From DASSKA01 sp963839365 (lineage in GTDB: Bacteria > Actinomycetota > Actinomycetes > Propionibacteriales > Nocardioidaceae): a stretch of 64,000 nucleotides of DNA. The stretch covers positions 248,001 through 312,000 of the forward strand of contig CAWIUT010000010.1 of assembly GCA_963839365.1 (NCBI GenBank), in the 5' to 3' direction. The number at the start of each line of letters is the position of its first letter. Position 1 is the first letter of the stretch. Shown here piece by piece: positions 26,494 to 36,303 of this stretch. The notes under the pieces were generated by a model that was given only the letters and a program-made list of their open reading frames with translations, made no database searches and was not told the origin of the DNA. A program made the translations under genes and the position numbers.

Positions 26494-28873
26494 TCACAGC
26501 GGCTTGACGCCGGTGATCCGGTGCACCGCGAACGACCGCACCTCCTCGACCCGGTGGTCGAACGCGGACAGCCAGCCGTCCTCGACCTTCACCGGGTCGA
26601 CCACCCGCTCGACCGTGCTGCCGTGGTTGTCGACGTAGCCGATCCAGACGCTGGCGCCGGCGTCGGCGGCCTCCCGGAGCACCGCCAGGGTGGCGCTCGG
26701 CCCGGTGGTGCTGGCCTGGCCTGCCTCCCGGGGACGGTGCGCGGCGGCCTCGTCGCCGGCACGGATCGCGTTGACCGTCGCCGAGATCCGGGCGGTGGCG
26801 CGGGCAGAACCGCGGGCCTGTCCGCCGGCGTGGGTGCGTGGGGACCGGGCGCGGTGCCCTTCCCGGCGGGCCAGCCGGACCGTGCCGTCCGGGGCCTCGA
26901 CCACGGGTGCGGCGCCGAGCTCGCGCAGCCGGGGCAGGAGCACGTCGAGCGGAACGTCGCTGATCACGACCGTCGGCGCGATCCGGCGCAACCGCAACGA
27001 GGCCGCCTTGGGATGGTGCACGAGCTCGGCCAACGCGGTCTCGTCGTCGCTGCGGAGGAACGACTCGGCGGCCCCCGCACGGATCGTGCCGAACCGGCGG
27101 GCCACGTCGTCGATCAGGTACACCAGCGGCTGCGGGACGGGAGTGCGGGAGGACGAGCTCACGAACTCGTGCACCTCGGCCGTCGACCAGCCGGCGTCGA
27201 AGGCCCGGCGTACCGACTCGGTGGTGAACCGGTACACGGTGGCGCCGCCCCGGGACTCCACGTCGGCCATCGCCGCCAGCCGCCGCGCCAGGTCCTGCTC
27301 GAGCGGGCCGGGGGCGACCGCCGTCAGGTCGGCCTGGAGCAGCACGTGGTCGACGGGCTCGGGCAGCAGCGGCTGCAGGGCCGCCGGGGCGGCGTGCCCC
27401 GGGTCATCGGCCTCCAGCAGCGCCCGGCCATGCGTGGAGAGCCCGTCGAGACCGGTCACCCCGACCACCGCGGCCTCGGCCATCGTCCAGGTGATCGCCT
27501 CGGACCGCTGCGGGGGTCGGCGGGGGCGCAGCCACTTGACCCGGGACACCAGCGAGGCCACGCCGGTGCCGGCCCCGAGCACCTGGCCGGCGGGCAGTGC
27601 CGCCAGCTGTTCCAGCGCGGTGCGGCGGGTCTCGACCAGCCAGGGACGTTCCAGGTCGGCGCCGAGGGCGTTCAGCCGGCGGTTGCCGCCGGGCTCCCTG
27701 CTGCCGACCAGCCCGACCAGCCGTGGAGTCTGCATCCAGGCGGAGGCGACGCGCGCCCAGCGGTCGGCGACCTCGCCGGCCACCCAGACGTCGAACGCGT
27801 CGGTCGGCAGCCACGCGGCGTCCAGGTCATCGGTGTTGCCGATCGCGAGCAGACCCGCTGCGGCGGCCAGCTCCACGTGCAGCGCAGTGGTCGGCTCGTC
27901 GACGTGCAGCAGCTCGGCGGTGGCCTTCAGGTCGCGGACGCCGAGCCCGCCTCCGCGGAGCACCGCGGGCGGCCTGACGCCCCAGTGCTCCAGCAGCAGC
28001 TCGATGCGGCGCACCAGCTCGAACGCCGCGCCCGCGGCCGCCCGGTCCACCAGCTGCCGGCTGCGTTCGGCGGTGAGCAGTGCGGGCACCTCGTCGACCG
28101 GGGTGCGGGTGGTGTGCCCGCCGCGCAGCGCGACCGCCACCTCCATCGGCACCGTGACGTGCCACCGGTCGCGGGCGATCACCAGCCCCCGGGCCAGCAG
28201 CTGGTCCACCGGGGTGCGGGCGTCGTCCCGCGACACCGGCCGGTCGGTGGACTCCACCCGGCCCTCGGTGGCGTCGCCCTCCAGGCGGTCGAGGATCGCG
28301 CGGGCCGGCTCGTCGAGCTCCTCGACCAGAGCGGTCACCAGCTCGGCGTCCGCGAGCTGCTCGGCGATCGTGGTGATGTCCTTGTCCCGGTCACCCGACA
28401 CGGTGATCCCGAGGTCCCGCGCCAGGGTGGTGACGCGGTTGGGGCCGTACGACGCCAGCAACGTCGCCGCCGTGGGCCCGAGCCCGCTGACCGTCGTACG
28501 CACCACGTCGCAGACCGCGCTCAGCGCCCGCAGCTGATCGGGCACCCCCCACAGCAGCGCCCGGGCGCGCAGCACGTCCACCGCCTGCGTCACCAGGTCG
28601 GGGTCGGCGTGCACGTGGGCGCGCAGCTGCTCCAGCGTGGTGGCGCCGCCCAGGGCGACCGCGGCATCGAGCACCGCCAGCTCCAGCACGGCCAGCTGGT
28701 CGACGGCCCGGGTGACCGAGGCGCGGGTGCCGGCGCGTGAGGCCAGCTGGCCGGAGTCCTGCGGGGCCGGTGAGGCGAGGTCGGGCCGGTCCGCGAGCAG
28801 GCGGACCAGGTTCTGCGTCCGACCAGCCCCGGAGCTGGTCGGCCAGCGAGCGCGGCGCGGAGGACCCGGACAT
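26494..28873 (-). CDS. XPB/Ssl2 N-terminal-like helicase-associated protein, frameshift near start
   Basis: A roughly 790-residue protein of the helicase-associated family that accompanies bacterial XPB. It has RPDLASPAPQDSGQLASRAG near the N-terminus, winged-helix repeats in the middle, and a C-terminal WYL-like tail (VWIGYVDNHGSTVERVVDPV, ending HRITGVKP). It lacks Walker motifs. The expected start MSGSSAPRSLADQLRGWSD (ATG 28873) is in a different frame from the body, which resumes at QNLVRLLADRPDL. One extra base at about 28816, or two missing, restores continuity. The rest of the frame is clean, so this is a fresh frameshift or a sequencing error; no good alternative start is seen in the body frame. 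Confidence 0.82.
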
Positions 28874-28910
28874 CCTCCCCACGGTACTGCCCCGATCCGT
28901 TGCAGTCGGA

Positions 28911-29381
28911 TCAGGAGGAGGTCGAACGGGCGGCGAGCACCTGGATGAGGGTCTGGCCGGTGCAGCTGCCGGACTCGCGGATCGCCCATCGGCCGCGCTC
29001 GCCGTGCCCCACCCAGCTCGCCTCGGCGTCGTGCTGCTCGGTCTCCCCGGTCACGTGACGGAACCCAGCGGCGACCACCTCGTGGTTCATGAAGGCCAGC
29101 ACCCGCCGGAACGGCAGGGACGAGATCGCGGTGGCGATCGTGCCGTCCGTCCGGCGATCCTCCACGTGGTAGACGGTGGTCCGCGCGGGGAAGGGGAAGG
29201 CCGCGGGGAACCGGGACGAGGGCACCGTCACCGGCTTCGCCGCGGACCGGCACACGCTCGTGTCCGCCGCCTGCCGCAGCGCGTGGTCCGCCGCCCGCTG
29301 TGCGGCGCTCTCGCACCCGCACAGCGAGACGGCCAGCACGGTCGCGCCGACGAGGGCCGCGCCGCTCGAGAGGCCGGTCAT
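28911..29381 (-). CDS. putative lipoprotein, unknown function
   Basis: A 156-residue exported protein. The N-terminal hydrophobic stretch ends in a lipobox-like AVSLCGCESA (Cys at about residue 21), suggesting lipidation. The mature part has TSVCRSAAKPVTVPSSRFPA, FPARTTVYHVEDRRTDGTIA and a C-terminal GSCTGQTLIQVL, so two further cysteines could form a disulfide. No family is recognised. The start codon overlaps the stop of the upstream BNR/CARDB gene (TGATG), so the two are translationally coupled and probably act together at the cell surface. Confidence 0.78.
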   Translation of the reverse strand: MTGLSSGAALVGATVLAVSLCGCESAAQRAADHALRQAADTSVCRSAAKPVTVPSSRFPAAFPFPARTTVYHVEDRRTDGTIATAISSLPFRRVLAFMNHEVVAAGFRHVTGETEQHDAEASWVGHGERGRWAIRESGSCTGQTLIQVLAARSTSS

Positions 29382-31468
29382 CACCTGATGTCCTGCACCA
29401 GCTTGTTGTCGGCCTCGTCGCTCTCGGCGATCACGTTGTCCGGGTCCACGACGGCGGTGACCTGCGACGTGCTCCTCCCCGTGGCCGGCCAGGTGAACCG
29501 CAGCGTCGTGGACCCGCCCGGGGCCAGGTCGGTGATCGCCGTCAGGCCGACCTGCTTCCGGTTGGCCAGCACCTGGGTCTGCGCGCCCCCCACCGGGGTG
29601 GTTCCGGTGTCTTTCACCACCGTGGTGGCGACGTACTCCCCGTTGCGTCGGGTCACGTCCAGCGACGACAGGGTGAGGTTGGTGGTGGCCGGGTCGTACT
29701 TCGCGAACAGCGTCTTCCCGGTGCTCTGCCGGGCGATGGTCGCGTACGCGTCGTGGTTGTTCTGGGACGGATCGCTGACGCAGGCCCCGGTGCAACCGTC
29801 GGCGTAGGCGACCTCGACGCGGCCGTGGTCGTCGATCGTCGCATCGATGAAGTCCAACAGGTTGCGGTCGCTGCCGCAGGTGGTTCCGGCCGTGCACAGG
29901 GAGCCGCGCTGAACCGGGTCGTTCGGCGTCACGTCGCTGGTCACCCAGGTCTTGCCGCCGTCGTAGGTCGTGTCGACGTACAGGTGCCACACGCCCTTGA
30001 AGCTCGTCGCATCCTGGTAGTTGCCGCCGGTGGGCGTGCCGAGGTAGGCGAACGCGGCGCGGTCGTCGTCACCGGCGACCACGGTGGGGAACACCGCGTT
30101 CTGGATGCCGTACTCCGTGCCGACGGTCTGGTCGTACTGCCAGGTCTTGCCCTGGTCGTGGCTGACCGCGACGCCCGGCCGACCGTCCGCGCCGACGTAC
30201 CCGAAGTAGACGGTGCCGTTGCCACCGACGCCCACCGACGGGTCGGAGTCACCAGGCGTGCTGCCCGGCACGGGCTCGACCGTCCACGTGGTGCCGTTGT
30301 CCTTCGACACCACGACCGCCTGGGTGGAGCCGCAGCTCTTGTTCGGCAGGTACGCCGTGCCGTCCGGCGCCACCTTGAGGTGACCGTGCAGGCCGCCGCA
30401 GTCGAGGAGGCTGTACGTCGGAACACCCGCGCCGAACGTGATCCCACCGTCCCGTGACACGGCGCAGAACGCGGTCGCGATGTCCTGGCTGCAGTAGTAG
30501 ACCGCGTTCGGGTAGAGCCCGGTCCCGCCGACGCCGTTCTGGGAGAACGGGCCGCCGCCGATGGTCTGGTGGTCGACACCGCTCGGGATGCCGCCGCCGG
30601 TGCTGGGTGTCCAGGTCCTGCCGCCGTCGTCGGTGAAGCAGGTCAGGGAGTCCTGCCCGGACAGCTGCGACTCGAACGTCCGACCGGTCTGGTGGTCGGT
30701 GTAGAGGATCGGGTCCAGGCTCGTCAGGCCGCCTTGCGGGCAGCCGTTCGCCGCGCTCGCGGACACGTCGCTCCACGTTGCGGTGGCCGGAGCCGTGGAG
30801 TCGTCGAAGCTCACCTGGTAGGTCGAGGTGTAGGCCTGGTAGAAGGTCGCGTTGGTGTTGAAGTCGGTGCCGATGGACGGCTCACCGGCGTTGTCGGTGT
30901 TGCTCAGGCTGCTCGGGGCCGGGTAGTTGGTGAAGCCGGGAGGGGTGTCCGTGCCGGGGGCCGGGTTCGCCGGCTTCGTGGCCAGGGTGGCGGTCGCGTC
31001 GTACGTCTGCCCCAGCGGCGCGAACGGCACCACGCGCACGGTGTAGTCGCCGCTGGTGGGCGGGAGCACCACCCGTTCGGGGTCCGCGCTGGACGCTGCG
31101 GTGCCGACTACGGCGCCCTGCGCGTCGAGCACGTAGACGTCGAAGTCGGCGGCGGTGTTCTGCCAGCCGACCTTGACCACCAGCTGGTGGTCGGTGCCGT
31201 ACCCCGCAGGGGTGCTCACGTGCAGCGTGTAGTCGTCGCAGGAGGAGGGAGCGGTGCAGTCCGGCTGGCCGCTCGCCTCGGCGGTCACGTTGGGGACCGC
31301 GAACGGGCCGCCGGACCAGGAGGTCGTGGTGCTGGTGTCCGACACCGACCCCTCGGTCGGCGTGGACGCGGACGCGGCCGCACCGGCGGTGAGGGCCGTG
31401 CCGAGCACGGCGCTGACGGCGGCCAGTCCGAGGGCAGTGCTGCGGGGCGTGCGACGGGCGAGGACCAT
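29381..31468 (-). CDS. secreted BNR/sialidase-fold protein with CARDB-like domain
   Basis: A 695-residue exported protein. It has a signal peptide (RSTALGLAAVSAVLGTALTA), a PPC-like beta domain (DYTVRVVPFAPLGQTYDATA, about residues 145-165), then a propeller with BNR Asp-box-like repeats (FTDDGGRTWTPS, SRDGGITFG, SKDNGTTWT, SHDQGKTWQ, TYDGGKTWV). The end is a CARDB-like immunoglobulin fold (TVVKDTGTTPVGGAQTQVLA, VVDPDNVIAESDEADN). Such proteins are sometimes annotated exo-alpha-sialidase, but I see no clear Arg triad and call it a propeller of unknown substrate. It is coupled to the downstream lipoprotein and divergent from the acyl-CoA ligase. Confidence 0.85.
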   Translation of the reverse strand: MVLARRTPRSTALGLAAVSAVLGTALTAGAAASASTPTEGSVSDTSTTTSWSGGPFAVPNVTAEASGQPDCTAPSSCDDYTLHVSTPAGYGTDHQLVVKVGWQNTAADFDVYVLDAQGAVVGTAASSADPERVVLPPTSGDYTVRVVPFAPLGQTYDATATLATKPANPAPGTDTPPGFTNYPAPSSLSNTDNAGEPSIGTDFNTNATFYQAYTSTYQVSFDDSTAPATATWSDVSASAANGCPQGGLTSLDPILYTDHQTGRTFESQLSGQDSLTCFTDDGGRTWTPSTGGGIPSGVDHQTIGGGPFSQNGVGGTGLYPNAVYYCSQDIATAFCAVSRDGGITFGAGVPTYSLLDCGGLHGHLKVAPDGTAYLPNKSCGSTQAVVVSKDNGTTWTVEPVPGSTPGDSDPSVGVGGNGTVYFGYVGADGRPGVAVSHDQGKTWQYDQTVGTEYGIQNAVFPTVVAGDDDRAAFAYLGTPTGGNYQDATSFKGVWHLYVDTTYDGGKTWVTSDVTPNDPVQRGSLCTAGTTCGSDRNLLDFIDATIDDHGRVEVAYADGCTGACVSDPSQNNHDAYATIARQSTGKTLFAKYDPATTNLTLSSLDVTRRNGEYVATTVVKDTGTTPVGGAQTQVLANRKQVGLTAITDLAPGGSTTLRFTWPATGRSTSQVTAVVDPDNVIAESDEADNKLVQDIR

Positions 31469-31561
31469 GCGTCATCCCTTTCCTGCGCACGCCCGGGGCG
31501 TGCGTCATGGCCGGATAACGACACCGCGTGCGAAAGGTCACGTTCGGGTGCCGGCAACCGT

Positions 31562-31577
31562 CGACACCCGGGTGTCG
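31562..31577. promoter_or_regulatory. 16-bp perfect palindrome at acyl-CoA ligase promoter
   Basis: CGACACCCGGGTGTCG is a perfect 16-bp palindrome 18 nt before the acyl-CoA ligase ATG. A CAAGAT box (31584-31589) lies between, 6 nt before the start codon, and may be the -10 of a leaderless mRNA. The palindrome would then cover the spacer between -35 and -10, a typical repressor site. TetR-family fatty-acid regulators often use such sites; none is encoded next door. Confidence 0.5.
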
Positions 31578-31595
31578 GAGAGACAAGATGTGCCC

Positions 31596-33236
31596 ATGGA
31601 GTCCTACGCGCGCGCAGAGACCACCCCACCCCTCATCGAGGAGACGATCGGCGACAACTTCGCCCGGATCGCCCGGACCTACGGCGACCGGGAGGCGCTC
31701 GTCGAGTGCGCCACCGGGCGCCGCTGGACCTATGCGGAGCTGGACCGCGACGTGGACACCCTGGCGCGCGGGCTGATCGGCGCCGGCATCGCCAAGGGCG
31801 ACCGGGTGGGGATCTGGGCCCCCAACTGCGCCGAGTGGACGCTGGTGCAGTACGCCTCCGCGAAGGTCGGCGCGATCCTGGTCAACGTCAACCCGTCCTA
31901 CCGCACCCACGAGCTCGCCTATGCGCTCAACCAGTCCGGCCTGCGGATGCTGGTCTCCGCCGAGTCGTTCAAGACCAGCGACTACCGCGGGATGGTCGAC
32001 GAGGTGCGGCACGACTGCCGGGCGCTGGAGCGCGTGGTCTACATCGGTACGTCGGACTGGGCGGAGCTGCTGGCCGAGGGGGAGGGGCTCCCCGAGGACG
32101 CGCTCCCGCAGCGGATGTCGACATGTGCGAACACCGACCCGATCAACATCCAGTACACCTCCGGCACCACCGGCTACCCCAAGGGTGCGACGCTGTCGCA
32201 CCGCAACATCCTCAACAACGGGTTCTTCACCACCGAGCTGATCAACTTCACGCCAGCGGACCGGCTGTGCATCCCGGTGCCCTTCTACCACTGCTTCGGG
32301 ATGGTGATGGGCAACCTCGGCTGCACCAGCCACGGCGCCGCGATGATCATCCCGGGCCCGGGGTTCGACCCGACCGCCACGCTGAAGGCGGTGGTGGAGG
32401 AGCGCTGCTCCGGCGTCTACGGCGTGCCGACGATGTTCATTGCCATGCAGAACGCCTCGGACTTCGGCTCCTACGACCTGTCCACGCTGCGCACCGGGGT
32501 GATGGCCGGCTCGATCTGCCCGGTGGAGGTGATGAAGCGCTGCATCAACGACATGCACATGGAGGAGGTCAGCATCTGTTACGGGATGACCGAGACCTCC
32601 CCGGTGTCCGCGCAGACCCGCAGCGACGACGACCTGGAGCGGCGCACCGCGACCATCGGCCGGGTGCACCCGCACGTGGAGATCAAGGTCGTCGACCCGG
32701 TCAGCCGCGGGACCGTCCCGCGCGGCACGCCGGGCGAGCTGTGCACCCGGGGGTACTCGGTGATGATCGGCTACTGGGACGATCCCGCGAAGACCGCCGA
32801 GGCCGTGGACGTCGACGGCTGGATGCACACCGGCGACCTCGCCGAGATGCGCGAGGACGGCTACTGCAACATCGTCGGCCGGATCAAGGACATGGTGATC
32901 CGCGGCGGGGAGAACATCTACCCGCGTGAGGTCGAGGAGTTCCTCTACACCCACCCCGACATCGAGGACGTCCAGGTGGTCGGCGTCCCGGACGAGAAGT
33001 ACGGCGAGGAGCTGTGCGCCTGGATCAAGCTGAAGGACAACGGCACTGGTCTTCGCCGGCCGTTGGACGCCGACGCGGTGCGTGAGTTCGCCACCGGCAG
33101 GCTCGCGCACTACAAGATCCCGCGCTACGTGCTCATCGTCGACGAGTTCCCGATGACGGTCACCGGCAAGATCCGCAAGGTGGAGATGCGGGAGGAGTCC
33201 GCCCGGCGGCTCGGTCTGGCCCAGCCGGCCGGATGA
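31596..33236 (+). CDS. AMP-binding fatty acyl-CoA ligase (FadD-like)
   Basis: A 546-residue member of the ANL superfamily. The P-loop is YTSGTTGYPKGATLSH (about residues 187-202), followed by CYGMTETSPV, the ATP/adenylate motif DGWMHTGDLAEMREDGY, hinge GRIKDMVIRGGENIYPREVE and the catalytic lysine in PMTVTGKIRKVEM. The pattern resembles medium/long-chain acyl-CoA synthetases that activate fatty acids in the cytosol as acyl-AMP and then acyl-CoA. ATG 31596 fits the family N-terminus; the frame is open upstream but lies in the divergent promoter. It stands alone, with a subtilase tail to tail 13 bp downstream. Confidence 0.93.
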   Translation: MESYARAETTPPLIEETIGDNFARIARTYGDREALVECATGRRWTYAELDRDVDTLARGLIGAGIAKGDRVGIWAPNCAEWTLVQYASAKVGAILVNVNPSYRTHELAYALNQSGLRMLVSAESFKTSDYRGMVDEVRHDCRALERVVYIGTSDWAELLAEGEGLPEDALPQRMSTCANTDPINIQYTSGTTGYPKGATLSHRNILNNGFFTTELINFTPADRLCIPVPFYHCFGMVMGNLGCTSHGAAMIIPGPGFDPTATLKAVVEERCSGVYGVPTMFIAMQNASDFGSYDLSTLRTGVMAGSICPVEVMKRCINDMHMEEVSICYGMTETSPVSAQTRSDDDLERRTATIGRVHPHVEIKVVDPVSRGTVPRGTPGELCTRGYSVMIGYWDDPAKTAEAVDVDGWMHTGDLAEMREDGYCNIVGRIKDMVIRGGENIYPREVEEFLYTHPDIEDVQVVGVPDEKYGEELCAWIKLKDNGTGLRRPLDADAVREFATGRLAHYKIPRYVLIVDEFPMTVTGKIRKVEMREESARRLGLAQPAG

Positions 33237-33249
33237 CCCGCCGACCCGG

Positions 33250-36207
33250 TCAGCGCACCTCGAGCAGCGTCTGGTGGCTGGACCCCTCGTAGCCGATCGC
33301 AGCCAGCCAGCGCTCGGTGGTGCCCAGCCCCTCCCAGGAGGCGGTGTAGGCGAACGGCGAGCCCGCGGCCGCGCCCACCGTGTCCGGGTTGAAGGACAGC
33401 GGCTTGCCCCCGTCGTCGGGGCCGAGCACCCAGCTGTAGAGCTCGCCGGTGGCGTCGGCTCCGGAGCCGACCGAGGTGGCGGTGACGTAGACGGTGTAGG
33501 TGCCCGGGTCGGGCCGCGGCACGGTCAGCGTCTTGTCGGCGCCCGCGTCGGTGGCCTGCGCGACGAGGTGGCCGTCGTGGTAGAGGTACAGGTCCAGGTC
33601 GTCGGCTGCGTGGTCCGCGCTCACCTGCACCCGGGCGACCTGCGCGCCCGCCGGCACCTGGAGCTGCGTGGAGAAGCTGTCGCCGCCGGCCTGTGGGGTC
33701 GCCGGGTCGAAGTGCCCCGCCGCCACGCTGACCGGGGTCGGAGCCGACGGCACCAGGCCGGCGGTGGTCAGGCGCACCGGGGTGTTGGTGCCCGAGGTGC
33801 CGTGCACGGTCAGCGACCCGGTGGACCCGGTGCCGTCCACCGCGTCCGGGGCCGCGACCAGCCGCGGCGCGACCACGATCGGGATACGCACCTGGTGGGT
33901 CAGCCCGGTCCAGGTCAGGTACCCCTTGGACCAGCTGTCGACCGGGGCGTTCCACAGCGAGGCGAACCGCACCCGGAACGTGCCCGACTGTCCCGGCGCC
34001 AGGGTGAGGGTGGAAGGGTGCACCGACACCTGCACGCCGTTCAGCCCGCTCACCGAGGCGTCGAAGGTCTCCGCCCGCTTCGACAGGTTGGTGACGGTAC
34101 GGCGTACCGTCGCATGGCCCACCAGCTCGCCCAGCGCGATCGACGGGGAGTTGAGCTGGGCGGCCCGCAGCCGCTCGGGGGCGGGTCCGGCGTTGCGGTC
34201 GTAGCGCAGGCCCTGGCCGGCCAGGAAACCGCGCCAGTCGGCGATCCCGGCCGGGAACACCAGGCCCGGGTGGAGCGCTCGTCCCGGGCTGACGTAGCCG
34301 GCGCCCTGCGAAAGCGGCCCCGCGGTGCCCTGCGCGTCGGTGGCGGTGGTCATCAGCGCCGACTTGACCTCGGCCGGTGACCAGTCCGGGTGCGCTCCGC
34401 GCAGGTAGGCTGCGAGGCCGGCAACCTCGGCCGCGCTCATCGAGGTGCCCGAGGACAGGTCCCACATCCGGTCGGCGTCGGCTGCGGGTGCGGTGGCGGC
34501 GACCACGTTGACGCCGGGGGCGCTGAGGTCGGGCTTGAGCACGTCGCCGCCCGCGGCGGCGGTGGGCCCCCGCGAGGAGAAACCGGCCACCTGCGGCAGC
34601 GCGGTGGGGTCGGACCCGGCCGGGTCGAGGGAGGCGGTCGCGGTGCCCGGATGGGTGCGCACGTAGTCCTTGATCGCCTGCCCGGCGGTCAGGTCCACGT
34701 GCACGGTGGGCACCGCGTGCACGTCGGCGTCGATGCTGCCGGGGTCGACGTTGACCAGCACCATGCCGGCCCCGCCGGCCCGGGACACCGCCGTCGACTT
34801 GTCCACCCGCGGGATGACGCCCCGGTCGCAGACCACGATCTTGCCCTGGACCTGCTGGGCGGACAGTGCCCCGATGTTGCACAGCCGGGCGTCCTCGGTG
34901 CTGGCTCCGGGCGCCGGGACGTCGGCGGACAAGACGATGCCGGTGGACGGCACCGGGTGGTCGGAGACCATCGCTCCGACGTACGACGTGCCGTCGCCGA
35001 GGTCCACCGCGCCCTGGTACAGCTGGTCCACGCTGGCGCCTACGGTGGCGACCCAGGGGCTGGCGTGCTGCACGCTGCCGGCCGCCGGGCCGTCGTTGCC
35101 GGCCGCGGTGGAGACGAACACGCCGGCCGCGCTCGCGTTCAGGAAGGCGAGCTCGACCGAGTCGGTGCCCGGCTGCAGCTGCCCGGAGATGGGGTAGTCC
35201 AGCACGTCGACCCCGTCGGCGACCGCGTGGTCGATCGCGGCCACCGTGTCCGCGGTGGTGCAGCCGTCGTCGGCGGGCAGCGGCGCCAGCCAGCACGCCT
35301 TGTACACCGCGATCCGCGCGGCCGGCGCGACCCCCGACCCGCGGCCGAACCGCTGGCCGTCGATGGCCATCGGCACCCCGTCGTCGCCGGCGGCGGCCGA
35401 CGCGGTGTGCGATCCGTGGCCGCTGCCGTCGCGGGGGGAGAGGTACTCCGCCTCCGCCACCTGGGCGCGGCCGAACCCCCTCACGAAGTAGCGCGCGGAG
35501 ATGATCTTGGTGCTGCAGTCGCTGGGCGTCCACTGCTCGCCGGTCTGGCAGGCGCCGTGGAAGCCGGGTGCCGCAGGGGAGACGCCCGGCTTGCTCTGCG
35601 GCAGGCCGGAGAAGCTCGGGCTCTGCGGCCAGATGCCGCTGTCGACGAAGCCGATCACCACCCCCTTGCCGGCCTCGGCCGGCGTGCCGAGCGCGCCGTG
35701 GACGGCCGCGGGGGGTGCCGGCGGGGTCGCTGTGGTCTCGGTCTGCTGCTTCGTGCTCTTCTCGACCAGCGCCACCCCGGGGGTGCTACGCAGCCGCTTG
35801 ACCTGGGCGCCGGACAGCCGGGCCGCGAAGCCGTCGAGCGCGGTCGTGTAGTGGTACACCACCGCCGGGTCGCCGAGCTGGTGCAGCAGCCGGTTCTGGG
35901 TGTCGATCAGGTGCTGCCGGTACGACGCCACGGCCGGCCGGGTGCGGTCGAACCGGGCGCCGTGCCGGGGCCGGGTCGCCGGGTAGCCGTCCAGCCCGCC
36001 GGCGTAGGTGGCGGCCGGCGCCTCGGTGAGCGTCACGAGGTACAGCCCCGGGCCCGTGGCCCGGGTGGGGAACGGGGAGTCCGCGGCGGGACGGGCCGGT
36101 CGGCTGGTGCGGACCGGGGCGGCGGACGCGGCCCCTGCGCCGCTCACGGCGAGCGCGGCCGCGGCCACCGCCGCTGCCACGCGGGCCAGCCGCGCACGCA
36201 AGCCCAC
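33250..36207 (-). CDS. secreted subtilisin-like serine protease (S8)
   Basis: A 985-residue exported subtilase. Domains in order: signal peptide (RLARVAAAVAAAALAVSGAG), I9 propeptide (YLVTLTEAPAATYAGG to about residue 150), and S8 domain with Asp189 (GFVDSGIWPQSPSF), His264 (DGSGHGSHTAS) and Ser589 (SSGTSMSAAEVAG). A PA-type insert (VQGKIVVCDRG) is followed by an Fn3-like domain, a pre-peptidase-like C-terminal domain (DDLDLYLYHDGHLVAQA) and a last beta domain. The plan is that of plant cucumisin-like and actinobacterial large subtilases. GTG 36207 is chosen because AGGAGGA lies 4 nt upstream and the signal peptide follows at once. Confidence 0.92.
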   Translation of the reverse strand: MGLRARLARVAAAVAAAALAVSGAGAASAAPVRTSRPARPAADSPFPTRATGPGLYLVTLTEAPAATYAGGLDGYPATRPRHGARFDRTRPAVASYRQHLIDTQNRLLHQLGDPAVVYHYTTALDGFAARLSGAQVKRLRSTPGVALVEKSTKQQTETTATPPAPPAAVHGALGTPAEAGKGVVIGFVDSGIWPQSPSFSGLPQSKPGVSPAAPGFHGACQTGEQWTPSDCSTKIISARYFVRGFGRAQVAEAEYLSPRDGSGHGSHTASAAAGDDGVPMAIDGQRFGRGSGVAPAARIAVYKACWLAPLPADDGCTTADTVAAIDHAVADGVDVLDYPISGQLQPGTDSVELAFLNASAAGVFVSTAAGNDGPAAGSVQHASPWVATVGASVDQLYQGAVDLGDGTSYVGAMVSDHPVPSTGIVLSADVPAPGASTEDARLCNIGALSAQQVQGKIVVCDRGVIPRVDKSTAVSRAGGAGMVLVNVDPGSIDADVHAVPTVHVDLTAGQAIKDYVRTHPGTATASLDPAGSDPTALPQVAGFSSRGPTAAAGGDVLKPDLSAPGVNVVAATAPAADADRMWDLSSGTSMSAAEVAGLAAYLRGAHPDWSPAEVKSALMTTATDAQGTAGPLSQGAGYVSPGRALHPGLVFPAGIADWRGFLAGQGLRYDRNAGPAPERLRAAQLNSPSIALGELVGHATVRRTVTNLSKRAETFDASVSGLNGVQVSVHPSTLTLAPGQSGTFRVRFASLWNAPVDSWSKGYLTWTGLTHQVRIPIVVAPRLVAAPDAVDGTGSTGSLTVHGTSGTNTPVRLTTAGLVPSAPTPVSVAAGHFDPATPQAGGDSFSTQLQVPAGAQVARVQVSADHAADDLDLYLYHDGHLVAQATDAGADKTLTVPRPDPGTYTVYVTATSVGSGADATGELYSWVLGPDDGGKPLSFNPDTVGAAAGSPFAYTASWEGLGTTERWLAAIGYEGSSHQTLLEVR

Positions 36208-36292
36208 CTCGTCCTCCTGACTCTGAGCCCCCGCCGGATGCGGCCTCAATGGTGGCAGTCCCTACGGTTCGCCGCAACGCAAACCGGGACAT

Positions 36293-36298
36293 ACGCTG
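36293..36298 (+). promoter_or_regulatory. -10 box for leaderless larE mRNA
   Basis: TACGCT lies 5 nt before GTG 36304. With a -10 at this spacing transcription would begin on or next to the start codon, giving a leaderless mRNA; no ribosome binding site is present. The same TACGCTGGC string precedes the sirtuin start on the other strand (62646-62654). Confidence 0.45.
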
Positions 36299-36303
36299 GC
36301 GGG

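Noticed and set aside
29381..31468. Exo-alpha-sialidase
   Set aside because: BNR-like boxes are present but the sialidase Arg triad and FRIP motif are not evident, so the enzyme name is not justified.
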